From Sphaerosporella brunnea (lineage: Eukaryota > Ascomycota > Pezizomycetes > Pezizales > Pyronemataceae), in contig VXIS01000064.1 of the NCBI GenBank assembly GCA_008704415.1, forward strand, positions 1 through 64,000: DNA of 64,000 nt. The letters run 5' to 3'. Below, in pieces: positions 11,966 to 22,449 of this stretch; positions within the stretch are counted from its first letter, which is position 1, and each line of letters begins with the position of its first letter. Under the pieces are notes generated by a model. The model had not been told where the DNA came from and did not search any database. It saw only the letters and a program-made list of their open reading frames with translations. The translations under genes and the position numbers were made by a program.

Positions 11966-12109
11966 GGATATCAGTAGATAGTGGATGATGAGATAAGATA
12001 AGAGATAGGCCTAAAGCGGTAAGGTCCCACCACCGCCAGCACTCGACATACAAACCTTACCGCTTTAGGCATATCTCTTATCTTATCTCATCATCCACTA
12101 CTGATATCC
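11966..12109. repeat. Large hairpin (arms about 56-60 bp, loop about 28 bp)
   Basis: The left arm (11966-12025) and the right arm (12054-12109) are inverse copies with a 4-bp gap and one mismatch. They start GGATATCAGTAG and end CTAAAGCGGTAAGGT before the loop. It sits about 235 bp upstream of the start of the C2H2 gene, so it may lie in that promoter or 5' leader. It is a fold-back repeat or a very short MITE. Confidence 0.85.
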
Positions 12110-12343
12110 ACTATCAAATGAGATTCAAAAAATATTTGCTGCCAAGCCGTCGTGTAACCGCTCCCCATTTACCCTTGTACCCTAGTACACGGGCGTTACC
12201 CCACGCCGCCTCTCCTCTAACTAAAAACCTCACCGCGTCCTGGACAATTTGACATTGCGTCGCACGTCAACGCCGCCCCGCCGCTTCCCCTCAGAAGCTG
12301 CCAACAACTGTTACACCAACCCGACCCATCGTTCTCCATCGCG

Positions 12344-15300
12344 ATGGCGTCGGGCGACGGCTACTCCTACCCTCCTCCATCAGACCTGAAGCCGTCGCGT
12401 CTGCAATTGCCCGCTGCGCCGCTCGAACACAGTCAATACTCGTTCACCCAACAATCTTTCGATGGTGGATATGCGCAGTCAAATCATGCTGCGAGACAGC
12501 CTCAGCACTGGGGATACGGCAACAGCATTGACATCGGTTACCAGTATGCAAACCAGACGCTTCAGCCGCCCCAGCCGCCGAACACTGCATTCTCTACTCA
12601 GAGCGTTTTTCATACTACCACTTCAGCGTCTAGTTCTCCTTATGCCACAGCGGGACCACAACAACGGCCAGCAAGCGTCAACCCCCTTCTCTTTCAGCAC
12701 TACCCATCGGGTTTTACCACGAGACAGGGGCAGACCCATCCACAGGTAACAGGACAGCCACCCGCCCAGACTGCAGGGCAGCATGTCTCTCAGTCCCAGA
12801 GTGTCCAGTATCAACAGCAACATCGCGGATGGGTTTCGCCTCGGGTGGCGCAGGCATCGATACCGGTTCCTTCTCCCCAGCAGCAACATCAGCACCAAGA
12901 GAGGCAGCAGCAGCAACATCAGCAGGAGCTCTTGCAGGGTCAGCAGCGTCAGTATCAAGCGAGGCAACTGCAGCTGCAGCAACAGGCACAGGATCGCGCC
13001 GAAGACTCGCACTATCGGCCTAGACACACTGAAGAACCGCGGAACGTTCCAGCTGCGCAACATCCCACATCGCCCGCTTCTCCCGCACAGCCCGTGCAAC
13101 CGCTCACAGCAGCAGCACCGGCGCTGCCAGCTATGCGTCACAGCAGTCCGAATGCGATGAAGAGCAAGTCTCAGGCTCAAGAGAAGGAAATATCCAAGCC
13201 AAAACCACGCCTGTACCTCCCGCAACCCAAACCCCGGGTCGCGGAACCACCCCAGCCAGTGGTAGGAGAACTTCCTTCGCGCCAGTCGCGAACTCATACA
13301 GTGGTGGAGAGTGTCCCGAAATTGTTTCACCAGCCACACGCTGCGCAACATCAGAGATATCAGCTCCAACAGGGCATTCAGATGACTGCTCAGCCAGCCC
13401 AACAGGCGCAGCATTCGGCTTCTGTAAATCCTGCTCCGGTTGCATCTGTTGCTCCTGTCTCCGCCTCTGCTGCGAAAGCCACTGTCCCAGTGCCTCGCAC
13501 TAAATCACAGCCGTCAGCACTATCGGAACAGCAACAACAAGCTTCTGCAGGACCTCAGCCAATGGCGAATCCGTCGCATTCAGAATCTCAGGGGGCGTCT
13601 ATAGACCGTGCAGCTATGGACAAGCGTATGCGGGAGGTACCGGAAATGACGATGTTCTATCAGTCCAAAGATCCTTCCGCCTTTCAGGCCGTTTGGGATA
13701 GTGTCCAGAAGGAAACTGTGGCGCCAGCAGCCATTATGTCTGACAGTGAGCCGAGCCAACTGCCGACACCATCTGTGGGGCCTTCGACGACCGTAAGCCC
13801 TGCTGTACCTTTGTCAAACTCAGTCCAACCACAAATGAAGTCCGCAGAACAAGGACCGGCGCCGATTTACGTTCCACCACAGCAACAGATGCAATTCCCA
13901 GCACACTCCCCTCAACCCCATGGTAGAGTGTTGGGAGAGGTGGAGGATCATCAAGATCAACTCTTCCGCGAGACCAATAAATCCGATCCCCAGCACTCCA
14001 CTATCAGTGCCTCGGGCCCTTTTTCACAGAACCCACCTGCGGCGATATATCAGCAAGCTCCATACGGTACTCCCCAAGTACTGGGAACCGCCCAGCACCA
14101 ATCGCTGTGGGTTTCCAGGGGGGGTAAAGGTGGCGGACCCGGACAGGGTGGGAAGCAACCAGGAAGTGTTTCCGAGTCCTCGACATCGAAACAACCCAGC
14201 CCCTCTCATGCTATCCATCAGGTTCGTAGATTAGCATTTGTAATATGCACAGGCTAATCCCACCAGGTTCAAAATCAGCCACCAATGCCAATGCCGCGAG
14301 TCAGCAACAGGATCCCTCAGCCAGAGCCTGAAACGCTGGTGATTGCGACCGCAGCTGCTACCTTCCTTGCATCCGCAGGAAAGCCCATATCCGTGGAGTA
14401 CCTCATAGGGTTCCTTCAGCGCACCAATAACTTTGCTGCTATGTGCGAGCACTTTGACTCCTTGGGATACAAGTACAACAGGGAGGACCTTGCCAAGCAC
14501 ATAGTGGAGGCTGTGTCGCAGGCCAGGGCCCAACAAGGGTTCTCCATGATTGCTCCCCCTCCTCGCGCCGTCCAACATCCAATTGTTCTGGCGCAGAGTG
14601 TTCCTGCAACGAAGCAGCCGCCAATGACGGAGAGTGTTGTCCACAAAACCTCACTACCTCAACTACCCGTACCCAATAAGGCCCCACCCCACCAGCCCAC
14701 GGCTGTTCCTGTCAAGCAGTCCTTCGTTCCTACTAATAGTGTCATGATTGGAGATTCTCCATCTCTCACGGGGCCATTTGGCAACATTGGGAATGATGCC
14801 ATGGACATTGAGGGACCTACTACTTCTACCACTGATGCAAATCAAAATGGTAAGGCAACAGCCAGCGGCGTGTTGTCCACATTCTCTGGACTGGGGAGAA
14901 AGAGCGGCGGGCTGTTTGCTAGGACAAAAGCGCATGTGAACGAGGATGAGGCAAAAGCCCCTGCCGCCCTAGACCATGGAACCGAGGCGCCCGAGGAATC
15001 TACAGAGCCCAAGCAGCCTTTAGCAGAAAAAATCAGCCGGAAGAATGCAGCCAGGGTCTCTAAGTACGACTCTACAAACATTGCCAAAACCATTCTCGTT
15101 ATTGCCAACAGGCACCCTACGGAGAAAGGTTTGAACGCACATCTACTACCTCTGAAGGAAAATTTTCCAGGACAGATTGAATGGGACAGTGATTTGTCTA
15201 CAATACGCTGGGATATTATAGATACAGAGCCTATTGCAGTGGACAACGATATGGATGGGGATGATGAAGGTGATGGGGATTCTAATGCCGCGACGAACGC

Positions 15301-16210
15301 TGTTCCTGTGGTTCCCCGGACGGGATCGTCGCGAGCCCTAACCACTATTAGTGGAATTGCCTCGATGCCAAATAACTTTTGTGCGACACACACTACTTCT
15401 GCACCACACCAATACGCGCCTCCTTCTTCTGCACGCGTCAATCATAAACGCAGAACTGTTAACGCCGCGTCGTCCGCAATCGACTCTCCGATGGAAGGCC
15501 CCTCCAAGAAACGCAAGAACGACCATCCTCCCAGCAACGGTGATCCGTTCAAGCATTATGCATGCCAATGGACACACTGCGGGGTGAAACTTCACAACTT
15601 TGAAAACCTCAAGCGCCACATGAAACTGCACAAGAAAAAGAATGAGCTGTTCAACGGATATCCGTGTCATTGGGCCGGTTGCGTGCGCCCACCAACCGCA
15701 CAGCAGATCAACGCGGCTAAAGGTCGCAGGGGTGGGCTATCACCGATGGTTTGGGATTTCGGGACAGAGGCGGAATGGGAGAGGCACATGGAAATCCACG
15801 TCGAGGCACTTAAGCAGAGCGCTGGCGTCGGACCGCCGGCACTGTCCGCTGGTCATCCACACTCCCACCATCGCATGAAGCAAATCCCTCTGACTTCAGA
15901 GAAAGACCAGGAATCCGGTACTTCAGACGTCGATTACCTCTCGGATCACAAAGGCGCTCCGATAACCCCGGTCGCCAAGTTGTCTATCGACACACACCGA
16001 TTCGTCCCGCCCACGGGCTTCAAACCGAACCGTCAATTTTCCATCGCTCACGGCAATACCCCTCAGCGCAACAAGAAGTACGAGGCTCTACTCGAGAAGG
16101 CCAAGATTCTTGGTGCCGGTTACGAGTGCCCTTGTGCTCCAGAACCAACCAGGGAGTTGGGACCACCTGTTTGGCGCGTCTTGCCTCCCGATTGGCTGCC
16201 AGAAAAGTAA
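12344..16210 (+). CDS. Large Q-rich C2H2 zinc-finger protein, probable chromatin/transcription regulator
   Basis: Two exons, 12344-14221 and 14267-16210 (45-nt intron, in phase), giving 1273 aa. Residues 1 to about 420 are low-complexity Gln/Pro/Ser/His. A conserved-looking block (MTMFYQSKDPSAFQAVWDSV) falls near 435-455. A helical block follows at about 645-710 (ATFLASAGKPISVEYLIGFL and onward). Another block precedes an acidic run (DNDMDGDDEGDGD). Two C2H2 fingers lie near 1058-1082 (C-x4-C-x12-H-x3-H) and 1093-1134 (C-x4-C, long insert, H-x3-H). A basic KKRKN stretch could be a nuclear signal. No other domain is recognised and no symbol is assigned. Its role in DNA binding or chromatin is inferred from the fingers and composition only. 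Confidence 0.82.
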
Positions 16211-16620
16211 TGTTGTGCACTTGCTCTCTTGCAGGATTGCCCGGTGTTTTTCTTTTTCTAGGTCGCCTACTTGAGAAATGATGAAGGAAAGGGGGCTGTT
16301 GGCGCTGTTCTTGGGCCTATTTCTGTTTTCTCTTTCATGTAACAATACATACCTGTTTCGCTTGTTTTGTTTTTTTCTTTCTCGCTTTGCGTGCTCAATA
16401 TACAGAGTAGGAAATGGAGTTCTTGTCATTCATGGGCTTTCACATTTGCATTTCTTTTCCTTTTCCTTCCCCCCCCCCCACGTCGCCACTTCGGCGCAAA
16501 ACTGGGATTGAGAAACTTTCCATGGAGCAGTAGTAGTGAACTTCACGATCTAAAAGACGGTGCCAATGCCATTCATTCACTCGTACAATCGCCCTCCTAC
16601 TCCTACAAGAGTAAACAACG
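16211..16620. other. Short 3' intergenic region between convergent genes
   Basis: T-rich trailer between the zinc-finger gene and the histidine kinase. No ORF, RNA gene or repeat was seen apart from a short C run near 16471. Confidence 0.6.
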
Positions 16621-19600
16621 CTACAAAGACTTCGCCGTGCTCTTACTCAGTCTTCTCTTTCCCACGGCGACAGGATCCATCAAGTCCTCAATGTACTTCC
16701 TGGTGATCTCATTGTTCAGCGGCTTGACCGCGAACTCGTCAATCCCACACTCTTTGGCCCTCTCGCGATCTCCCTTTTCCTCTACAGCTGTCAGGCCGAT
16801 GATTGGTATGTTACGAAACCGTAGCATTGTTGAGTCCTTACGGATAAACTTTGTTGTTTCAAACCCGTTCTTTCACGGTCAGCCAGGAAGAGCGAGGAAG
16901 TATGGGAAGAGGGAGCATACCAGCAGCGGCATTTGTATGTCCATAAAAATCACATCCACCATCTTATCGCAGGTCTTAAGGACCTTGATAGCATCCCTCC
17001 CGTTTAGCGCCTTGAGGACTTCGCACCCAATAACTTGGAGTCTTTTTTCCATCACTACTGAGTGGGCCCAGTTGTCTTCCACTAGCAGGACCACTGTGCC
17101 TTCGATGTGCACCTTTGCCGTCTCTTTGGGTACCCGCGACTCAAGGTCTTTACTGTGGATCACGATGCCCAAGGTCTTCGAGAGCGTTTTTTCGGGTGGC
17201 CCAAAGGTCACCTCCGTGTCCGGTGACGGGCGTCCACACGGGACTGTAAACCAGAATGTCGTGCCTTTGTCGATCACCGAGTCGCAGCCGATTTCACCGG
17301 CAAGAAGGGAGACAAACTGATATAACAGTAATGAGCGAGAGAAAGACCCGAAAGGTTGAGGTGTTTCGGCATACCTTGCGAGCAATATTTAGCCCAATAC
17401 CGTCTACTCCGATTGAGCGGGCGTCTTGGGCGGAAAGCTCATCCAATGGGGCAAACAGCCGCTGCTGGTCTTCTTCAGTGATTCCGACACCAGTGTCCTA
17501 GGAAAATTTCAGCAACTGACACCAACAAGAAGGGCACCCCACGGTCACTACCTTGACTATAAACTTCACCTCTAGTGAGTTGCGCATGACCTTCTGTGTC
17601 AGGACCGTCATTGAAACCTTTCCTTTGACAGTAAATCTAAAAGCGTTGGACAGCATATTGACAGCAATTCTGCGAATTTTGCTGTCGTCGCCAATTAGTA
17701 TGAACCGGGTGCCATCTCCAAAGGCGCTTTTGTCAATTCCAGATGTGTTGACTTCAAACTCGATACCTTCCTTGGACATGCTCTCCGAGAATAAGGTCTT
17801 TATCTCATCAACCATATCTTGTAGGACGAACGCATTGCGAGCAATAACAACTTCACCTGCTGTGATCCTGTTGAAGTCGGTGATGTCTTGAATCACAAGC
17901 ACTGATTCGACGTCCCAGGTCAGAAAGTAACTAGAAGACGGCTGGCAATAGGTTCTCACACAAAGAATTTAAGGAGCCAAAGATTTGACGGATGTATCCC
18001 AGCTGCTCCTCATTCAGATCTTTGTTGGTTCCATACAAAAGCTCCAGTAAGCCGATGATTCCCGCCACTGGCCTGCGGTTTCCATCAGCTTGCGTTAAAT
18101 CTTCCAAGTAGAACCTGGCCTTACGTTTTAAGTTCTCTTGAAATGGTTTTGATGAACATTTCTTGTCGTACTTGGACGTCTTGCATCTGCTTCTCTTTTG
18201 AGAACCTTTTGCTTGGACTCAGCACTCATTTCAGATTTGAGCGTTGACACACTCACCATTGCGTCTGGTCCACAACGATGGCGAGTGCAGCTAACAAGCC
18301 CTCCTCCTTTATCGGATCTTCCCAGACGCACTTGCCTCGCAACTCGACTACTAGTGGGATTGTCCCAGCATACATTCCAATAACCTGAGTCAAAGGTTGA
18401 CGGTGGGTAATCAGTCTGTTCAGTGCCCACTCCTCAAAAGGCAGCCGCTCAGAGAAGTCAGGGCGCCAAATATCGAGGCGTGCAATCCATTCAAACCCCT
18501 CACTGGGAGAATCTTATCAGCACAATTCATGAAGGCTCGTAGAGGCTACCGCATACCCTATGCTTGCCTTCAGGGTCTCCTGGCCCAAAATTGCTTTTGT
18601 GGCTGCGTTGGTAATGACTATATCTCCATCGGGGGAGAGCGCGATAAAACAGTAGTCCATTTGGTCCAGAATGCGATCCTTTATCCTGGTGACCCGCTTG
18701 ATCATGTTTTCTCCCGATTCCCCGATCCCTCGATCCGTCAATAATTCTTCAACGTGGGAAGTTTCGGGATCATGGTCATCGTGATGATCATGCCCGTGGC
18801 TCCGAACCTTTTCCCGCAATCTATCCCGCTTCCTCCTGCGCCGGGTTTTTGTTTCTACAGTTGTCTGTTCCGAGAATGTCGCATCCTCCAGCACTGCTCC
18901 CGGGATCAGCGAGACAGAGCTGTAGCAGTAACCGGTTGAGTACGGGTCTACAAGAGCAACGTACATGGTGGCCTGGATTTCTTTGCCGTCTTCTCGTTCA
19001 ACAACAACTAGAACAGTATCCCGCACGACGTGATCTGCGTATTCGCCCTGTCCACCCTTTGCTTTCTCCTGGTCTCCATAGTAATCATAGCTGTTGTACT
19101 TAGGGCCTTCACCATACATCTCAGCACGGTCTGACGTTTTTGTACCCTTCATTGTCGCTTCACGTTTGCTGAGCTTGAGCTTGATGTTCTCAAATACCTG
19201 CAGCAGAGAAAGGAATGGTCGTATCTCATGATCCGCCAGGTCAATATTGAGCTGGTCAATGGTGTGACCTTCCAACCCTGTGTATAATGGCTTTTCAAAG
19301 CCCTCATCCCCAAGGTTGTCATCGTAAACATCGTATTCTAGGGGAATAAATGGTAGATCCCCTTGATTTGGCGGCGTCTTCGCTTCCTCTAGGTCCTCCG
19401 CTTCTTGCCTAACACGTAATATCCGGGCTGCACATTTGTTGGCATAGACTATCACGTTTCCTTCCGAGAGAAGCAATTGAGGAGACGGCGAGCTGTCTAG
19501 GAGGATACTGGGATTGATTCCGCCCGGCAAAGACGTTGGCCTATCGGCTTCCGAGGCTTTGTAGCCGCATTTTGGACAAATTTCGAACTTCTTCGCTGTA

Positions 19601-19749
19601 AACTGCTTTCCGTGTTTTTTGACACATTTTGTGAACTGAGGGAAAAGGAGTGTCAGCCTACAGGACTTGATTCTCGAGGGAAGAGCAAGTAACAAACGGA
19701 TAAAGCCTGGCTCAACATGACGAGCCAACACCGCTGTTGTAGGGGGCAC
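16621..19749 (-). CDS. Hybrid histidine kinase-like protein with Arg in place of the phospho-accepting His
   Basis: Two-component sensor architecture, 916 aa. Exons on the minus strand: 19749-18557, 18502-18257, 18205-18125, 18072-17960, 17901-17552, 17497-17375, 17316-16921, 16869-16621; phases agree throughout. Order: Cys motif (ICPKC, near 60), PAS-like region (near 90), acidic linker, second PAS-like region (about 365-475), HisKA region, ATPase with N box (NMLSNAFRFT), G1 (DTGVGI) and G2 (GIGLNIARK), then a receiver with VLLVEDN, phospho-acceptor Asp828 (MDIQMP), Thr861 and Lys883 (AVKP). The H box reads FIKTISRELKTPVAGIIG: Arg503 sits where His is expected in S-H-E-L-R-T-P, spanning the junction of exons 3 and 4. 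ATP-binding and receiver motifs are intact. It may act as a scaffold, phosphatase or receiver of phosphate from a partner kinase (inference). The start Met is the first in an open frame. Confidence 0.85.
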
Positions 19750-20665
19750 TGAACAAATGGGTACAGGTGGTTGTAGTATGCCTTTCCAGCCTAGTGGAGC
19801 GGTTTCTGGGGGTTATGTGGCATCTCATCCACGCATGTAACGAAAAGGGTGAACTCGAATTCACGAATTCACGGGCAAGAGGCAGCTCCCAAATACTAAG
19901 ATTGGGACATGTTTTAGAGAGGGGGGGGGGGTGGGGGGCAGAGATAAGAGGGATGGGGGATGGGCGGCAATTCACCACAGGCTGGGCTGGAGAAGTGCAC
20001 GAAGTCGAGAGGGGCCAGCAACGAGTGATCACTCGAGCATGGATTATCGTTGGTTTACATGGTGGAGGAACAGCAGTCTTCCAATCAATATTACAATGCA
20101 GAATAACATTCAGATTTATATTCAAATCAATTGTTCTTAGTAATGTCACCGGACGGCGGGCACGGGGACGGGAAATTTCTCCGAGCGGGGATCATGCTCA
20201 GTGCCGGATATACGCATGCGCACGAACCCAGCTTTGACATCAATATGGAAATAATTTGCATTATGTGAGGGGCATCATCACCCTACTTACGGATATGCGG
20301 CTGGGCTGATGCGAAGGGTTCCTGCAGCTGGACTCCCCAGATATCGATCATGCGGGGATGACGCAGAGAGTTGTTTAAGTTGACGGGCCGTCGAATGTAT
20401 AGAAGGCAAATGGAGGTCCCATTGGCTTCCTAATTCTATGTCACATTGTATGACTCCAGTCACTGCAGATGCCCATTCGACCCCTTCGACAGTACCTTAT
20501 AAACAACCATCCCTTCTTCCATCTCTTCTCATCATCACGCCTTACGACCAACCAACGACCACCACCACCACCACCACCGACCGATAAAGTTCTGGTAACA
20601 GCTCGATCGATTCCAACCGACCAACATCCCCTCAGCATCTGCGATCACAATCATCTTCACTCAAG
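19750..20665. other. Divergent promoter region between kinase and LPMO genes
   Basis: Shared upstream region of two divergent genes. It contains a G11 run near 19921-19931 and a TATA-like box near 20498. A CACCAC-rich stretch lies near 20560 in the LPMO 5' leader. No gene was found. Confidence 0.6.
20498..20503 (+). promoter_or_regulatory. TATA-like box of the LPMO gene
   Basis: TATAAA about 165 bp before the ATG at 20666, followed by a C/T-rich leader. Position fits a fungal core promoter; the assignment is an inference. Confidence 0.45.
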
Positions 20666-21936
20666 ATGAAGTTGCTTCTGCTGGCTCTTTCCACCCTCCT
20701 TGCCGTTCCCAGCGCGCAGGCGCACATGGAACTTCTAACCCCCCTTCCTCTAAGGTCCAAGTTCGATAGCAGAAACACGGGTAGCGATGTCGACTATGAC
20801 AACAAGCGGCCTCTGGATAAAACAGGCCTCGACTTCCCGTGTTTGCACCACCACCTTTCCGGCGGTCACATAACTGCTGAGTATGTCGCTGGTGAATCCT
20901 ATCAGATTGAGTGCGCTCTCCAAACGAACCCTAAAAAGAAACAAAGTTGCTGATTTGGTTGTGCAGAATCGAGGGTGAGGCCAGCCACAACGGCGGGTCC
21001 TGCCAGCTCTCCTTGAGTTACGATAACGGTTCCAGCTGGCGTGTCATCAAGTCGATGATCGGCAACTGTCCGATGCAGAAGACGTGGGGCTTTACAATGC
21101 CCGCCACTGTCCCAGCTGGCGAAAACATCCTCTTCGCCTGGTCCTGGATCAACCATACCGGAAACCGGGAGATGTACATGAACTGTGCACGGGTTAACAT
21201 CCGCAATGGCAAAGCCTCTGGTTCTGTCGATAACTTGCCCATGTTGTTCACCGCGAACATCTACGGTCCTGTCTGCCGGGTCCCGGAGGGCACCGATGTC
21301 ATCTTCCCAGAGCCCGGAGACCAGGTCGAGTATGGAAAGCCGGAGCTGCAGGGACGACCACCCACAGTGGTGGAGGGCTGTCCGAACCGTCCTCCTCCGC
21401 CTCCGTCTGAGCCTACTGCGACAAGCACTGGCTCCTCACCTCTGCCTCCTCGTACTAGCACCACGAGCGCCAGCAGCGGCAGTACGGAGGCCTTAGCCAC
21501 CACAACCACCTCTGACAAGTCCACGGCTACCAGCTCTAGGACTGTCACCTCGACTGTTAGCATGAGTTACACCACCACCACCATATGCAGCGGCACCTCA
21601 ACTGCTCAGTGTAACGCCTCCGAGTCCACTCCGACTGCCTCCCCGTCCCCGTCCCCGGGCCCTGGCTGTAAATCTGGCGCAATCATCTGCTCTGGTGGGG
21701 GTACAACCTGGAGTCTATGCAGCAACGGCCAACCTATCTGGATGGGCTCTGTGGCTGCGGGCATGGAGTGCCGTGATGGCAAGATGCAGCGTGCGGAGGT
21801 CCGAGGCCGCAGTGGATGCACTCCGGACGGGTCCAAGAAGTGCCTGGCTGGCGGAACCAAGTGGGCTATCTGTAACCAGGGAGCTTGGATCGACATGGGA
21901 GAAGTTGCGAGCGGCACCACGTGTCGCGACTCGTGA
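20666..21936 (+). CDS. AA11-like lytic polysaccharide monooxygenase with two C-terminal Cys-rich modules
   Basis: Secreted copper enzyme expected to cleave chitin oxidatively (AA11 family knowledge). Exons 20666-20910 and 20967-21936 give 404 aa. The signal peptide MKLLLLALSTLLAVPSAQA is followed directly by His21, the N-terminal residue of the histidine brace. The second copper His is His89 (ASHNGGSCQ) and the axial Tyr is probably Tyr152 (NREMYMNCA). Removing the 56-nt intron restores SYQIEIEGEASHNGG. The catalytic domain ends near residue 245, followed by a Pro/Ser/Thr-rich linker. Two related about 40-residue modules follow, each with four Cys and a G-G-x-x-W/K core (GCKSGAIICSGGGTTW and GCTPDGSKKCLAGGTKW). 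They resemble the X278 chitin-binding module known from some AA11 enzymes, here apparently duplicated. Confidence 0.85.
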
Positions 21937-22449
21937 ATTCCAAGCATCGGGTGTCGTAAAGATACTGAGAGATATACAGTGATTTTCTCCTGTTGAATAC
22001 AATTGAGCCGATTTGTTGTTTTTAAGTTTTCCTGTATTTTGAGCTGTTAGCGATGGCCTATAGATACGATACCTCTTTGACTTTATGTAGTGGTACTATT
22101 GTAAAGTTAGTGGCCGACTCTGTAGCGAGGGGATGACTCGACCTTCCTCTTGCTCCATATATAACAAATCCGCAAAATGCACAAACAAAGCGTCAAACGG
22201 ATAAAAACCAACATGGCATTCCAGCAAAGCAAGACAGATCATAAGATGTACATATAATACACACGAAACCTATTCCCCAGCGCCAGCGGCCTAGCATCTC
22301 ATCCCATGCCATCATCCAAAGCACGAATAGAAAATCTAAGCCCAATACCAAACGCCATTATGTGATGCCCATCTCGCCAACAACATAATCACAAAGTAGT
22401 CGAAACATACAATCCAAAAAAAAAAAAAAAAAAAACTCCCCACATATGT
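21937..22449. other. Short 3' intergenic region with a poly-A run
   Basis: Trailer between the convergent LPMO and APP1-like genes. It holds a 20-nt A run (22416-22435) on the plus strand and no gene. Confidence 0.6.

Larger units (their letters stand above)
9099..12343. other. Repeat-rich intergenic region with nested mobile-element remnants
   Basis: About 3.2 kb between a minus-strand transporter and a plus-strand zinc-finger gene. It holds a GAT microsatellite, an inverted-repeat element, a transposase remnant, a MITE with another element inserted in it, and a large hairpin, each listed separately. No intact gene was found. Confidence 0.75.

Noticed and set aside
18073..18124. Reading ARFYLEDLTQADGNRRPVAG as the kinase H box region, with Asp in the His position
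   Set aside because: This segment is a 52-nt intron (GTAAGG...CCGCAG). Removing it joins SRELKT to PVAGIIG and gives the real H box, where the residue is Arg.
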